From: Campylobacter hepaticus
GTDB lineage: Bacteria; Campylobacterota; Campylobacteria; Campylobacterales; Campylobacteraceae
Direction of reading: 5' to 3'
DNA: 64,000 nucleotides
NCBI RefSeq assembly: GCF_001687475.2
Contig: NZ_CP031611.1
Span: 1,116,001 to 1,180,000, forward strand
Under the pieces are notes generated by a model. That model was given only the letters and a program-made list of their open reading frames with translations, was not told the origin of the DNA and searched no databases. Made by a program: the position numbers and the translations under genes. Every line of letters starts with the position of its first letter. The first letter of the stretch is position 1. This document shows positions 1-10,918 of this stretch, one piece after another.

Positions 1-804
1 TGGAAAATAATCCCCCTTAGTACTTAAAGAAGAACTCTTTTTATAATAAAGTATTGCATTATTATAATTTTTCTTCTTATATTCTATCTCACCTAGCCAA
101 AAATTTGCTCTTGCAGGTTTATAATGTTGTTTTTCTATAAGAAAATTTAATTTTACTTTAGCATACTCAAAAGCATTTTGTTTAATATCTTTTATTGCTA
201 ATTCTAAAATTTCATTGTTATTTTTATTTTTCCAAGTATCATCAATTTGTTTTGTTTCATTTTCTTTTATACTATCTTTATTATTACTAGCATTAAAATC
301 TTGCTTTATAGGTATAGAAGAATTATTTGAAATACTTAAATTATTATCATTTAATTCATTTTTAGAAAGATTATTAACATTCATAGTACTTACTAAAGAA
401 CTAAGTTCACTTAAAATTTTTTTTACTTGCTTATTATTAGCTTCTTGAATTTTTCTACTTTCTTCAACATAATTTTTTAATCTTTGAATTTCTGCACTTA
501 AATTATTTTCTATATTTTGATTGCTTTCTTCAAGTTGCATTAATCGAATATTTGATTTAGCATATTGAGAATTTACTCCTTCTAAAGTACTTTGTAAACC
601 CTCTATCCTTTGGTCTATTTCATTAATTTTAGCATTGAACTGTATATTTTCATTACTTAAACTATCTAATTTTTCTTTAAAAAATTTTTCATTCGAAGTT
701 AGACCATAAGAAGAATTGCTACTTATATCTCCTGCATCAAAAGCAGAATTTTCTGCATAAACTAAAGTAGCCCAAAAAAGAGCTACCAAAAATATTTCTT
801 TCAT
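1..804 (-). CDS. cpoB: CpoB/YbgF-like cell division coordinator (3' end outside window)
   Basis: The ATG is at 804 and the frame stays open to base 1, so 268 codons are present and the C-terminus lies outside the window. The protein starts with a signal peptide ending ...TLVYA before ENSAFDAG. A coiled-coil-type, Asn/Glu/Lys-rich stretch follows at about residues 35-160, then a linker. From about residue 205 there are TPR-like helices containing ANFWLGEIEYKKKNYNNAI. This order (signal, coiled coil, TPR) is that of CpoB/YbgF, a periplasmic partner of TolA that couples Tol function to peptidoglycan synthesis. It sits 3 bases after the pal stop, in the same direction, as the last gene of the Tol-Pal cluster. 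Confidence 0.85.
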   Translation of the reverse strand, partial: MKEIFLVALFWATLVYAENSAFDAGDISSNSSYGLTSNEKFFKEKLDSLSNENIQFNAKINEIDQRIEGLQSTLEGVNSQYAKSNIRLMQLEESNQNIENNLSAEIQRLKNYVEESRKIQEANNKQVKKILSELSSLVSTMNVNNLSKNELNDNNLSISNNSSIPIKQDFNASNNKDSIKENETKQIDDTWKNKNNNEILELAIKDIKQNAFEYAKVKLNFLIEKQHYKPARANFWLGEIEYKKKNYNNAILYYKKSSSLSTKGDYFP

Positions 805-807
805 CAA

Positions 808-1305
808 TTATCTTGATAATTTAAATTCAGCACGACGATTTTGAGCATCGCAAGCTTTAGTTTTTTCTGTACACACAGGATTGGTTTCTCCATAACTTTT
901 TACTGCAATTCTATCGGCATTTACACCTTTAGCAACCAAAGCTTCTTTTACCGCTTTAGCTCTTTTTAAACCCAAAGCTTGGTTATATTCATCAGTTCCC
1001 CATTCATCGCAATTTCCTTCAACGGTAATACTAACACCGCTTACTTCTGTATTAAAAATATCAGCATTTGTAGCAATAACACCTTGCATATCAGAACGAA
1101 TATTAAATTTATCAAAATCAAAATAAACTTTATTTAAAGTATCATTAAGTTGAGAAATTTTAGAATCAATATCCCAGCCATCAATTCCACCTGAACCACG
1201 ACTTGAATCAACACTACTATCGCTACTTACACTAGTGCTTTTTGTACTACAACCGCTAATAAGAACTGCAAGAACTGCAATTGAAGTAAAAAGAATTTTT
1301 TTCAT
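808..1305 (-). CDS. pal: Peptidoglycan-associated lipoprotein Pal
   Basis: This is a 165-aa lipoprotein with signal MKKILFTSIAVLAVLISGC; the lipobox LISGC places the acylated Cys at residue 19. The C-terminal half is an OmpA-like domain that binds diaminopimelate of peptidoglycan. It shows VYFDFDKFNIR, the segment VEGNCDEWGTDEYNQALGLK and RAKAVKEAL...YGE. Pal anchors the outer membrane to the wall and is the outer-membrane end of Tol-Pal. It lies downstream of tolB with a 75-base gap holding its own promoter-like TATAAT, so it can probably be transcribed separately. Length and motifs are normal for the family. Confidence 0.96.
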   Translation of the reverse strand: MKKILFTSIAVLAVLISGCSTKSTSVSSDSSVDSSRGSGGIDGWDIDSKISQLNDTLNKVYFDFDKFNIRSDMQGVIATNADIFNTEVSGVSITVEGNCDEWGTDEYNQALGLKRAKAVKEALVAKGVNADRIAVKSYGETNPVCTEKTKACDAQNRRAEFKLSR

Positions 1306-1337
1306 TTACGACCTTTCAAAGTTAATAAATTCTTACT

Positions 1338-1343
1338 ATTATA
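1338..1343 (-). promoter_or_regulatory. -10 box of the pal promoter
   Basis: On the minus strand the tolB-pal gap contains GATATAATAGTAAG. TATAAT lies about 33 bases before the pal ATG, followed by AAAGG as ribosome binding site. It has the form of a Campylobacter sigma-70 extended -10 element in an AT-rich stretch, where no -35 is expected. Confidence 0.6.
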
Positions 1344-1380
1344 TCTAAATTTTAATTAATTTATACCTAAAATATAAATT

Positions 1381-2589
1381 TTACCAATCAATTGATTGAA
1401 TCTTACCAACTCTAAGAGGAAAGTAAAAAGCTTTATTGGCATTAACACGAATAATACCTAAAGCACTTTGTGAGCCAAGATATTTAATAAATACTATACT
1501 CCCACCATCACTTGAAAATCTTGGGAATAAATTTTTTCCATTTGCGGTTAGCTGACGTATATAATCATTATGGATTGACATTAAATAAATATTAAAAACA
1601 CCAACTTGATTTGGTTCACGACTTGAGTAAACCAAAAAATTTTTATAGGTTGAAACAGCTGAATTATTTCTACCATGAAAAACAACTTGTTCAATTTTAT
1701 TATTATTTAAATCTTGCATAAAAATATTTGGATATCCTAAACGATCGCTAACAAAGACTATTTTACTATCATCTAAACCTATAAAATTTCCATTAACATC
1801 AATACCAGAATAAGTAGTTAATTGTGTTAAATTTTTAGTATTTAAATCATATAAATATATATCAGGCTGATCCTTTGGTGCCATAGTAATTAGTAATTTA
1901 GTACCATCTGAATTAACATCACTTGCTACAACCATACCTCCACTTGATAAAATCTTATTAGCTTTATTTGTCGTTAAATCATAAGAATATAAAGTTGGTT
2001 TATTATGATCATAAGCTGTATAATAAAACAAAGTTTGCTCCTTATTTCCCCATTTTGGAAATAAATTAAGCCCACCATCAATAATAACTTTTTGATAAGT
2101 TAAAGTATAATCAGCCATAATAATTTGACTTTTTTTAGAACTAGAATTTCTTGCAATAAGAATTTTATGATCCATCCACTCAACAGGAGATAATCCTATA
2201 ACATTTACAAAATCCTTAACACTTTTATGGGCTAAAAAAGGATATTGTTCTAAGCCACTTAAAGTATAGGTTTGTTCTGATTTATTAGAAGTTCCCACTT
2301 TAATGCTAACATTTAAATTCAAAACATGACCATTTTTACTCAAATCATACTCAAAAGTATAATTACTTGCCTCAATTGCATTATCAACAATTTCAAAATT
2401 AGAACTCACCTTTAAATCATTGATAATAATATTATAAAAACTTTTTTTCAAATCCGCATCATTTAAATTAGAATTGTCTTTAACAATAATTTTTGGCAAA
2501 ACAACACCAGAATTAACAATATCAATAATGGGATCTTCAGCCCAAAGACTTCCTAAGAAGACTAAAAAAATTAGTAATTTTTTTTTCAT
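1381..2589 (-). CDS. tolB: Tol-Pal system translocation protein TolB
   Basis: This 402-aa periplasmic protein has signal MKKKLLIFLVFLGSLWA followed by EDPIID. Residues about 20-165 form the N-terminal TolB domain. Residues about 175-400 carry beta-propeller repeats of the type FPKWGNKEQTLFYY, ASDVNSDGTKLLITM and FPRFSSDGGSIVF. TolB passes signals between TolA and Pal. It starts 8 bases after the tolA-like stop, so the order tolQ-tolR-tolA-tolB-pal-cpoB is preserved on the minus strand. Length is slightly below the roughly 430 aa of enterobacterial TolB. Confidence 0.95.
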   Translation of the reverse strand: MKKKLLIFLVFLGSLWAEDPIIDIVNSGVVLPKIIVKDNSNLNDADLKKSFYNIIINDLKVSSNFEIVDNAIEASNYTFEYDLSKNGHVLNLNVSIKVGTSNKSEQTYTLSGLEQYPFLAHKSVKDFVNVIGLSPVEWMDHKILIARNSSSKKSQIIMADYTLTYQKVIIDGGLNLFPKWGNKEQTLFYYTAYDHNKPTLYSYDLTTNKANKILSSGGMVVASDVNSDGTKLLITMAPKDQPDIYLYDLNTKNLTQLTTYSGIDVNGNFIGLDDSKIVFVSDRLGYPNIFMQDLNNNKIEQVVFHGRNNSAVSTYKNFLVYSSREPNQVGVFNIYLMSIHNDYIRQLTANGKNLFPRFSSDGGSIVFIKYLGSQSALGIIRVNANKAFYFPLRVGKIQSIDW

Positions 2590-2597
2590 TTTTTCTC

Positions 2598-3365
2598 CTA
2601 ATCACTTTTAACTTTTATTTCATCTCTTAAATTCATTATAATATTTATTTTATTGTTTTGAGGAGGATAAGCAATAAATTTACCTTTTTGATTTTCTAAA
2701 AATTCAGCTACTTTAGCATCATATAAAGGATTTCCACTTTTTTCAACAGAAGTATAACCAAAATTTCCATTTTCATCAATAAAAATTTGCACTTTAACAG
2801 AAATTTTCTCACTATTTGGATAATACTGAGTCCATCTTTGAGTAATAATACGTACAATTTTTCCTAAAAATTCATCATATACTCCTTTTTTTTTAAGCTT
2901 TATATTTTCACTTTGCACCAAACTTTCTTCTTGAAGCAAATTATCATTAAGTTGCTTAATAAGTTCAGAAGCTTGTGGACTTAAAGATTTTGGAATATCA
3001 GATTTAGCACTAGATTGAATTTTTGTTGTTTTTTCCTCTTGTATCTCTTTAATATTTCCAAAAAGTTCATCAAAATTACTTGCTTTTTGATCCATATCTT
3101 GAGTTTTTACCATCTTATTTGTAGTTTGGGCAAAAAGTTTTTCTATATCAACTTCATTTAAAGGTTTTTGTATTTGTTTAGAAACACTTTGTTGAGTAAA
3201 AGGCTTTGCAAGTTCAATATCTATGAAACTATCTTTAGTATCAGTATACTGTGTTAGTACTTGAACTTCATTTATTAATTTAAAAAAAACAAAAATAACT
3301 ATACAAAAATAAATTACTAAAGCAAGTAAAAATGAGTTAAAATTACTTAAACCATAATGTTTCAT
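2598..3365 (-). CDS. tolA: TolA/TonB-like energy-transducing protein
   Basis: This 255-aa protein has one N-terminal membrane anchor (about residues 12-32, FLLALVIYFCIVIFVFF). A polar, Lys/Gln/Glu-rich periplasmic linker follows at about 40-160, and then a C-terminal TonB/TolA-type domain (about 165-250) with IITQRWTQYYP, VQIFIDENGNFGYTSVEKSGNP and AVAEF-like helices. Position between tolR and tolB makes TolA the natural call, though sequence alone does not separate TolA from TonB. It is shorter than enterobacterial TolA because the helical middle domain is short. A T9 run at 2886-2894 lies inside the gene without breaking the frame. Confidence 0.85.
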   Translation of the reverse strand: MKHYGLSNFNSFLLALVIYFCIVIFVFFKLINEVQVLTQYTDTKDSFIDIELAKPFTQQSVSKQIQKPLNEVDIEKLFAQTTNKMVKTQDMDQKASNFDELFGNIKEIQEEKTTKIQSSAKSDIPKSLSPQASELIKQLNDNLLQEESLVQSENIKLKKKGVYDEFLGKIVRIITQRWTQYYPNSEKISVKVQIFIDENGNFGYTSVEKSGNPLYDAKVAEFLENQKGKFIAYPPQNNKINIIMNLRDEIKVKSD

Positions 3366-3367
3366 GA

Positions 3368-3757
3368 TTACTCAGTCTGTAAGGCAACTTTATTAAACCC
3401 TAAATTTTTAACACTTCTTAAAACTGAAATTACATCATCATATTTTAAACTTTTATCAGCACGTATATAAACTGGATTTTGAGTATCAAAGTATGCCTTT
3501 CTTTGAGCAAGATTATCAGTAAAACTTATAAAATCATATTTTTCTTGATTTAAAAAAATTTCTCTTTTTGCGTTAATACTAATAATTAAACTTTTAACAG
3601 TAGGTGAACTAGTATTTTTTTGACTACCTTGAGGAAGATTAATCTTTTCTTCATAAGTAATGCTTGGAGCTGTTACCATTAAAATAGCTAACAATACAAG
3701 CATAATATCTACTAAAGGTGTGATATTTAATTCAGGCTTTTCATCATCAAATGGCAT
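3368..3757 (-). CDS. tolR: TolR/ExbD-family proton channel subunit
   Basis: This 129-aa protein has the family pattern LNITPLVDIMLVLLAILMV near residue 10, one transmembrane helix with the conserved Asp (D17) used in proton-driven motion. A periplasmic domain follows, ending with VYIRADKSLKYDDVISVL, typical of ExbD/TolR. It follows tolQ by 10 bases and precedes tolA by 2. It probably works with TolQ to energise TolA. Campylobacter carries several ExbBD pairs; linkage to tolA-tolB-pal assigns this one to Tol. Confidence 0.92.
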   Translation of the reverse strand: MPFDDEKPELNITPLVDIMLVLLAILMVTAPSITYEEKINLPQGSQKNTSSPTVKSLIISINAKREIFLNQEKYDFISFTDNLAQRKAYFDTQNPVYIRADKSLKYDDVISVLRSVKNLGFNKVALQTE

Positions 3758-3767
3758 AATTAAAACC

Positions 3768-4322
3768 TTATTTTTGAGAACTTAAAATTTTAATCTCACT
3801 ATCAATAATACTTAAAACCTCAAAAGCTTTTCTTTTGACAATAAGATGAAATGTATAGGCAGGAATAGCCACTAAAATACCGCAAGCCGTCGCAACCAAA
3901 GCTTCACTAATTTTAGGAGCAATAATACCTAAAGAATTTTGTGATCCTAGTCCGCTAAAAGTTTCAAGTATAGAAATAATTGTACCAAAAAGACCTATAA
4001 AAGGCGAAGTAGAAGCGATAATACTTAACCAAGTAAGCCCTATAGAAGCACGACGATTTGCTAAATTTTTATAAATTTCTAAATGAGATGGGGCTGTATT
4101 AGTACATTTTCTTAAAATAGAATCTGTATGATTTAAATCTTTTTCACCCAAATGTAAAACTTTTAAACTTTCTTTTTCTTTATTTTTCCAAGCAGCCAAA
4201 TAAGTTAACCTAGCAAATAAAATACTAAAAGTTAAAATAAAATATAAAGAAAGCCATAATAAAACTATATAAGTAATAGCACTTGAACCATTAAAAAGAT
4301 CAAATATAGCCTGAAAATTCAT
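3768..4322 (-). CDS. tolQ: TolQ/ExbB-family proton channel subunit
   Basis: This inner-membrane protein has three predicted helices (about residues 15-40, 95-120 and 140-165). The MotA/TolQ/ExbB signature GLTWLSIIASTSPFIGLFGT and ISEALVATACGILVAIPAY are both clear. I place the start at the ATG whose first base (4322) is shared with the TGA of atpC (TGATG), with AAGGAT 6 bases ahead. A TTG one codon upstream is also open (to 4325). The coupling links the Tol genes to the end of the ATP synthase operon. Confidence 0.93.
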   Translation of the reverse strand: MNFQAIFDLFNGSSAITYIVLLWLSLYFILTFSILFARLTYLAAWKNKEKESLKVLHLGEKDLNHTDSILRKCTNTAPSHLEIYKNLANRRASIGLTWLSIIASTSPFIGLFGTIISILETFSGLGSQNSLGIIAPKISEALVATACGILVAIPAYTFHLIVKRKAFEVLSIIDSEIKILSSQK

Positions 4323-4711
4323 CAACGTATCCTTGCATTATCAAGTTTTGAAAAAGCTGCTGCTAAAGCTGTATTATCAGAACTTATAGATTTAATTAAA
4401 TCTTTAGCTTGAGCGAGATTTTTTTCTATCTCGCTTTCACTATCTCCACAAATACAAACTGCACCCTTTGCTAAAACAGAAATTTTATCCTCATCCACCT
4501 TAGCATGTCCCGCATCAATAGCAATTAATTCGTGTTTTAAATCAGCTTTTTCAATATCAATAACTCCAGATTTTAAAGAAGATATTAAAGCAGCATGTCC
4601 TTTTAGTACGCCAAATTCTCCTTCACTACCTGGCAAAGTGACAGATTTGACTTCTCCTTGATAGATTAAACCCATGGGTGTAATTAATTCAAAATTAATC
4701 AAATCATTCAT
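4322..4711 (-). CDS. atpC: ATP synthase F1 epsilon subunit
   Basis: This 129-aa protein starts with NFELITPMGLIYQGEVKSVTLPGSEGEFGVL, the usual beta-sandwich N-terminus of the epsilon subunit. AAIDAGHAKVD-type and LAKGAVCI strands follow, then a short C-terminal helical hairpin. Epsilon sits on the central stalk of F1 and restrains ATP hydrolysis. The gene is 3 bases downstream of atpD and ends by sharing one base with the tolQ start. It is the last F1 gene of the operon. Confidence 0.95.
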   Translation of the reverse strand: MNDLINFELITPMGLIYQGEVKSVTLPGSEGEFGVLKGHAALISSLKSGVIDIEKADLKHELIAIDAGHAKVDEDKISVLAKGAVCICGDSESEIEKNLAQAKDLIKSISSDNTALAAAFSKLDNARIR

Positions 4712-4714
4712 TAA

Positions 4715-6115
<1,401 letters not shown>

Positions 6116-6135
6116 TTATCTTCTCCTTAAATTTA

Positions 6136-7020
6136 CTATTTCATTGATTCAACACCACTGATAATTTCAATAAGCTCAGTAGTAATGGATTCTTGTCTAG
6201 CTTTATTATAAGCTAAATTTAATTGTTTAACTCTTGCTTTAGCATTATTTGTAGCATTATCCATAGCTTGCATTCTCGCACTATGTTCTGCTGCTAAAGA
6301 ATCAATTAAAGCATAATACATATTATATTCAAAATACGTTTTCATTAAATCTTGCAAAAGTTCATTTTCTTCAGGTTCTAATTCTAAAAGAGAATTATGA
6401 ACCTCTTTAATGCTTTTTGGCTCAACTGGAATAAGATGATTAATCTTAAGTTCTTGTGTAATCATATTTTTATAACCATTATGCACTAAAATCACTTCAT
6501 CTGTTTTTTGATTTAAAAAATCTTCTACAGCAGCATCAATTATTGCACATGCCTTTTCATAATCTGGACTAGAACTAAGATGAAAATATTTTTCTAATAA
6601 TTCAATTTTTTGAAAATTAAAATATTCAATTCCTGTTTTACCTATAGCTCTAAGACGAACAGTTATATTCTTTGCTTGACACTCACTTAATAAATCATTA
6701 ATAGCTTTCAAAGTTTTAATATTAAAACCACCACATAAACCTTTATCTGCTGTAATAAATATTAAATCTATAGTTTTAATTTGCTCTTTTTTATGAAATA
6801 AACTCAATCGAGAATCTTGCTCATTATGAATGATTTTATTAACTTGAAACGAAATTTCACTCAAAATCTCATCAATTTTTTGCGCATAAATTTTAGATCT
6901 TTTAGCTGCTTCTTCTGCTTTTTTAAGCTTAGCAGTAGAGACTAATTTCATAGCATTGGTTGTTTTTTGAGTATTATAAACACTTTTAATTTTTCTTTTA
7001 ATTTCTTTTAAATTAGACAT
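6136..7020 (-). CDS. atpG: ATP synthase F1 gamma subunit
   Basis: This 294-aa protein begins [27 protein letters not shown], the N-terminal helix of the rotor. It ends with [20 protein letters not shown] and [18 protein letters not shown], the conserved C-terminal helix. The central Rossmann-like domain includes [12 protein letters not shown]. Gamma rotates inside the alpha3beta3 ring. The gene lies between atpA (8-base gap) and atpD. Confidence 0.98.
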   Translation of the reverse strand: MSNLKEIKRKIKSVYNTQKTTNAMKLVSTAKLKKAEEAAKRSKIYAQKIDEILSEISFQVNKIIHNEQDSRLSLFHKKEQIKTIDLIFITADKGLCGGFNIKTLKAINDLLSECQAKNITVRLRAIGKTGIEYFNFQKIELLEKYFHLSSSPDYEKACAIIDAAVEDFLNQKTDEVILVHNGYKNMITQELKINHLIPVEPKSIKEVHNSLLELEPEENELLQDLMKTYFEYNMYYALIDSLAAEHSARMQAMDNATNNAKARVKQLNLAYNKARQESITTELIEIISGVESMK

Positions 7021-7028
7021 AAAAGACC

Positions 7029-8534
7029 TTATAAATGATTTGCTTTAAACTCATTAATGGTTTTAGCTAATTTTTCTTCTAATTCAGAATCTAAAGCTTT
7101 TTTAGAACGAATTTGTTCAAAAATATCTGGATATTTCGCTTCAATAAAAGGATAAATTCCTTCTTCAAATTCTCTAATTTTCGAAATTTCAATATCATCT
7201 AAGAAACCTTTAGTTCCCGCAAAAATTAAAACTATTTGTTTTTCAACACTAAGAGGAGAATAAGGAGCTTGTTTTAAAATTTCAACCATTCTTTGACCAC
7301 GCTCAAGTTGTTTTCTACTTGTCTCATCTAAATCACTTGCAAATTGTGCAAAAGCCTGAAGTTCTCTATATTGAGCAAGATCAAGTCTTAAGGTTCCTGA
7401 AACTTGTTTTGTAGCTTTAATTTGAGCAGCTCCACCAACACGAGATACTGATAAACCAACATTAATAGCTGGACGAATACCCGAATTAAATAAATCAGTT
7501 TCTAAAAAAATTTGTCCATCTGTAATAGAAATAACATTAGTTGGAATATAAGCAGAAACATCTCCTGCTTGAGTTTCAATAATTGGCAAAGCTGTCAATG
7601 AACCTGCTCCTAATTCATCATTTAATTTACTAGCCCTTTCTAAAAGTCTTGAATGAAGATAAAAAACATCACCTGGGTAAGCTTCTCTACCTGGAGGACG
7701 ACGCAAAATTAAAGACATTTCACGATAAGCTACAGCATGTTTACTTAAATCATCATAAACAATTAAAGCATGTTTTGCATTATCTCTAAAAAACTCTCCC
7801 ATAGTTACACCAGTATAAGGCGCTAAATACTGCAATGCAGCAGGATCTGAAGCACTGGCATTTACAACAATGGTATACTCCATAGCACCATGTTCTTCAA
7901 GTTTTTTAACAACTTGTGCTACTGTACTTTGTTTTTGTCCTATAGCAACATATATACAAATAACACCTTGACCCTTTTGAGATATAATAGTGTCAATTGC
8001 AACAGTTGTTTTTCCTGTTTGTCTATCACCGATAATAAGCTCTCTTTGACCACGGCCAATTGGCACAAGTGCATCAATAGCTTTTATACCCGTATGTAGA
8101 GGTTCATGAACACTTTTTCTTGCCATAATACCTTTTGCCTTTTCTTCAACAAAACGATATTCATTAGCATGAATAGCACCTTTAGCATCAATTGGATCTC
8201 CTAAAGCATTTACAACACGACCGATTAAAGTTTCTCCAACTGGAACTTTAAGTAATTTTTTAAGTCTTTTTACACAAATCCCTTCTTTTAAACCTTCGCC
8301 CTTGCCAAGTATTACAATACCTACGCTTGATTCTTCAAGATTTAAAGCCATTCCTTTATCGCCATTTTCAAATTCTACCATTTCACCAGCCATAATATTT
8401 TTAAGGCCATAAACTTTAGCAACACCATCAGCTACAGAAATAATTTTTCCAGTTTCTTCGATTTCAAGATTAAAATCAAAATTTTCAATTTTTTCTTTAA
8501 TTATTGAACTGATTTCATCAGCTTTAAATTTCAT
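7029..8534 (-). CDS. atpA: ATP synthase F1 alpha subunit
   Basis: This is a full-length 501-aa protein. Walker A is GDRQTGKTT near residue 169, with [11 protein letters not shown] just before it. The family signature [17 protein letters not shown] is present near residue 360. Alpha provides the non-catalytic nucleotide sites of F1. An AGGAG-type ribosome binding site precedes the ATG, and the gene is 13 bases downstream of atpH. Confidence 0.99.
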   Translation of the reverse strand: MKFKADEISSIIKEKIENFDFNLEIEETGKIISVADGVAKVYGLKNIMAGEMVEFENGDKGMALNLEESSVGIVILGKGEGLKEGICVKRLKKLLKVPVGETLIGRVVNALGDPIDAKGAIHANEYRFVEEKAKGIMARKSVHEPLHTGIKAIDALVPIGRGQRELIIGDRQTGKTTVAIDTIISQKGQGVICIYVAIGQKQSTVAQVVKKLEEHGAMEYTIVVNASASDPAALQYLAPYTGVTMGEFFRDNAKHALIVYDDLSKHAVAYREMSLILRRPPGREAYPGDVFYLHSRLLERASKLNDELGAGSLTALPIIETQAGDVSAYIPTNVISITDGQIFLETDLFNSGIRPAINVGLSVSRVGGAAQIKATKQVSGTLRLDLAQYRELQAFAQFASDLDETSRKQLERGQRMVEILKQAPYSPLSVEKQIVLIFAGTKGFLDDIEISKIREFEEGIYPFIEAKYPDIFEQIRSKKALDSELEEKLAKTINEFKANHL

Positions 8535-8547
8535 TTACTTTTTCTCC

Positions 8548-9069
8548 TTAGATAATTTTCAATATATATTCATTTAACTTATTTTGCAGAGCTTTCATAG
8601 AAAAAGAAAGTTCATAACCTAATTCTTCTAATTCTATTTTTATACCATCATTTTGAGTTATTTTATTGATTAATTTAATATTAGTATTAAATTTTTTACT
8701 TAGTTTTATTTCAAGATCTTTAAGATTTTCTTCATTTATATTTTCTCTAGAATAAATTACACCCATAAACATATTTTCTTTAATAGCTTTCTCTCTTTCA
8801 AGCTCTTTAACAATATAGGGAATATATTCTAATCTCGAGTTATAAACTAAAAGTTTCAAAAAATTTTCAAAATTAGAATTTTTTACTTCAAAAAAAGAAA
8901 TAAGCAATTCTAATTTTTTTATTTTATTAATTTGATTAGATTCTATTATATTTTTGAATTGAGTTAAAGCAAAAACAGAATTTATAATACATAAATTATG
9001 ATAAAATTCATCTATATCTGATCTTGAAATTATAGCCTTAGCATATCTTCTTGCAATTAATTTTTCCAT
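8548..9069 (-). CDS. atpH: ATP synthase delta subunit
   Basis: This 173-aa protein begins IARRYAKAIISRSDIDEFY, like other delta (OSCP) subunits. Mostly helical sequence follows, with a C-terminal part LSKKFNTNIKLINKITQNDGIKIEL that matches the end of the family. Delta fixes the b/b' stator to the top of F1. The sequence diverges fast, so position between atpF and atpA supports the call. It is 3 bases after atpF. Confidence 0.92.
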   Translation of the reverse strand: MEKLIARRYAKAIISRSDIDEFYHNLCIINSVFALTQFKNIIESNQINKIKKLELLISFFEVKNSNFENFLKLLVYNSRLEYIPYIVKELEREKAIKENMFMGVIYSRENINEENLKDLEIKLSKKFNTNIKLINKITQNDGIKIELEELGYELSFSMKALQNKLNEYILKII

Positions 9070-9072
9070 ATT

Positions 9073-9585
9073 TTAAGATACCTTTTTCATCATAAGATCT
9101 AAAATTTCATTTTGTTTTAATGTCATTTTTGGATCAATAAAAATTTCATTTAAAATATCTGATACTAATTCTTTTTCCATTTTTCTAAGTTCATAATCTT
9201 TTTGTTCTTCAAAATGTTTTTGAAGTAAATTTAACTCATCTTGAGTTTCTTTTTTAATATTCTCAACTAAAATCTCTGCTTCTTTTTTTGCAATAACTAA
9301 AGCTGCAGCAGAATTTGCTTTAGCCTCTTCAAGTTTTTTCATTGTTTCTAATTTTTTAGCCTTACTTTCTAAAAGTTTTTTTTGAATTTCGTCAAGCTTA
9401 AAAGAAATCTTTAAAATACGATTCTTATAAAAATTTTTAAACGGGGTTGCTGCAAAATAATATAATATAGCAATAAAAATTAAAAAATTAATAGTTCTTG
9501 GAATAATATCATATTCTCCACTACCACTTGATGCGCCAAAAGCATATAAAGGAAGTGAAAATATAAGATAATATAACTTGTTCAT
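9073..9585 (-). CDS. atpF: ATP synthase F0 b subunit
   Basis: This 170-aa protein starts with a hydrophobic signal-like stretch (YYLIFSLPLYAFGA), then a membrane helix (INFLIFIAILYYFAATPF). A long charged helix follows, ANSAAALVIAKKEAEILVENIKKE, as in the peripheral stalk. It has an additional hydrophobic N-terminus compared with E. coli b. It is paired with the b' gene just upstream; the two are expected to form a heterodimeric stator. Confidence 0.92.
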   Translation of the reverse strand: MNKLYYLIFSLPLYAFGASSGSGEYDIIPRTINFLIFIAILYYFAATPFKNFYKNRILKISFKLDEIQKKLLESKAKKLETMKKLEEAKANSAAALVIAKKEAEILVENIKKETQDELNLLQKHFEEQKDYELRKMEKELVSDILNEIFIDPKMTLKQNEILDLMMKKVS

Positions 9586-9593
9586 CTTTCTCC

Positions 9594-10019
9594 TTAAATT
9601 TTCTTTATATTAGTTTTTAAAAGTTCCTTAAATTCAGGTAAATGTATTTTTAAATTTTCCCTTAATTCTTCTTTTTGTGAGCTTAATTCTGTATAAAAAC
9701 TAAGCATTTTCCTTTCTAGTTCTTCTTTTTTACTTCTAATAATTTGTTCTGCTTCTTCTTTAGCAGCTATGATAGCAGCTTGTTTGATTTTATAAATCTC
9801 TTCTTTAGTATTAGTGTGAATTAATTCTAATTGATTATTAACATCTAAAACTTCTTGAGAATTTTCTTTTACCTTGTCTTCGTCATTTTTTATAGAATCA
9901 TTTCTTTCATCCATAAATTTTAAAAGTGGTTTATACAGCATACTATTTAAAATGATTATCATAGCCAAAAAAATACCCATAGTAGCAAGCATTATAGAAG
10001 GATGCATATCTTCAAACAT
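9594..10019 (-). CDS. atpF': ATP synthase F0 b' subunit
   Basis: This 141-aa protein has one N-terminal helix (MLATMGIFLAMIIILNSMLYKPLLKF), then a charged coiled-coil stretch rich in EEAEQIIRSKKEELERK. It is the second b-type stalk protein, typical of epsilonproteobacteria. It leads the F1/F0 run and follows parB by 58 bases. The a and c subunits are not in the window; in Campylobacter they are encoded elsewhere. Confidence 0.92.
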   Translation of the reverse strand: MFEDMHPSIMLATMGIFLAMIIILNSMLYKPLLKFMDERNDSIKNDEDKVKENSQEVLDVNNQLELIHTNTKEEIYKIKQAAIIAAKEEAEQIIRSKKEELERKMLSFYTELSSQKEELRENLKIHLPEFKELLKTNIKKI

Positions 10020-10077
10020 AATTCTCCTTAAAAAATTTTTGAAGAATTATTTTACAATAAAAAAACTAAGACTTTGG

Positions 10078-10914
10078 TTAAAGCTTTTCAAGCATTTTAA
10101 TTAATTTCTGGATTTTATCAATATTTTCTAAATGAATTATAAAATCACTATTCTTATTTTTAGAACTAAAACCAAAACGGCTTAATATCTGTTTTAATTT
10201 TTGCATCTCATTTTCGAATTCTTGATCAAGAAGATTTTCATTATTTTTTATTTTTTTAACAATTTTCTCAGTATCTCTAACATTAAGTTTTTGCCCTATT
10301 ATACTATCAACTAAAGTTTTTTCATGTTTTTTATCTAAACCTACTAAAACTTTAGCATGGCCTTGTGAAATTTTTCCCAAAGCTATTAATTCTTGGGTTT
10401 TAAGATCTAAATTTAAAAGTCTTAAAGTATTTGTTATTTGAGTACGAGATTTATGAATAAGTTTTGCTAGGTTTTCTTGAGTAATCTTATAAACTTGCAT
10501 TAAATCTTTATAAGAATTAGCAAGCTCAATAGGATTTAAATTTTCTCTTTGTATATTTTCAATTAAAGCTAATTCTCTAAGCTTATTTTCATCAACATCA
10601 GCTACAAAAGCTAAAATTTCTTTTTTTTCAAGAAATTTAACTGCTCTTAAACGACGTTCTCCAGCAACTAAAATAAATCCATCATTTTTTTTCAACACAA
10701 TAATAGGTTGTATAAGCCCAAATTCTTTAATAGAATTAGCAAGCTCCTCTAAAGCTTCTTGATTAAAATTTTTTCTTGGTTGAAAAGGATTGGGTGTAAT
10801 TTTATTAACTTCTATCATAATACTTTGATTTTTATCAAAACCTAATTCCTTACTATATACACTATCCATATCACTAATTAAAGTACTTAAACTTTTATTT
10901 TTATTTAACCCCAT
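10078..10914 (-). CDS. parB: Chromosome partitioning protein ParB
   Basis: This 278-aa protein has the N-terminal ParB/Srx-like CTPase fold (about residues 33-122) with ITPNPFQPRKNFN and the box LVAGERRLRAVKFL. A helix-turn-helix region follows at about 140-190 (ITQENLAKLIHKSRTQITNTLRLL), then a short C-terminal dimerisation domain. ParB binds parS sites near the origin. The gene follows parA by 4 bases. I saw no canonical parS 16-mer in this window. Confidence 0.96.
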   Translation of the reverse strand: MGLNKNKSLSTLISDMDSVYSKELGFDKNQSIMIEVNKITPNPFQPRKNFNQEALEELANSIKEFGLIQPIIVLKKNDGFILVAGERRLRAVKFLEKKEILAFVADVDENKLRELALIENIQRENLNPIELANSYKDLMQVYKITQENLAKLIHKSRTQITNTLRLLNLDLKTQELIALGKISQGHAKVLVGLDKKHEKTLVDSIIGQKLNVRDTEKIVKKIKNNENLLDQEFENEMQKLKQILSRFGFSSKNKNSDFIIHLENIDKIQKLIKMLEKL

Positions 10915-10918
10915 TTAC

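Noticed and set aside
215-448. Plus-strand 77-codon frame at the window start
   Set aside because: It is antisense to the cpoB coding region, which has signal peptide, coiled coil and TPR features.
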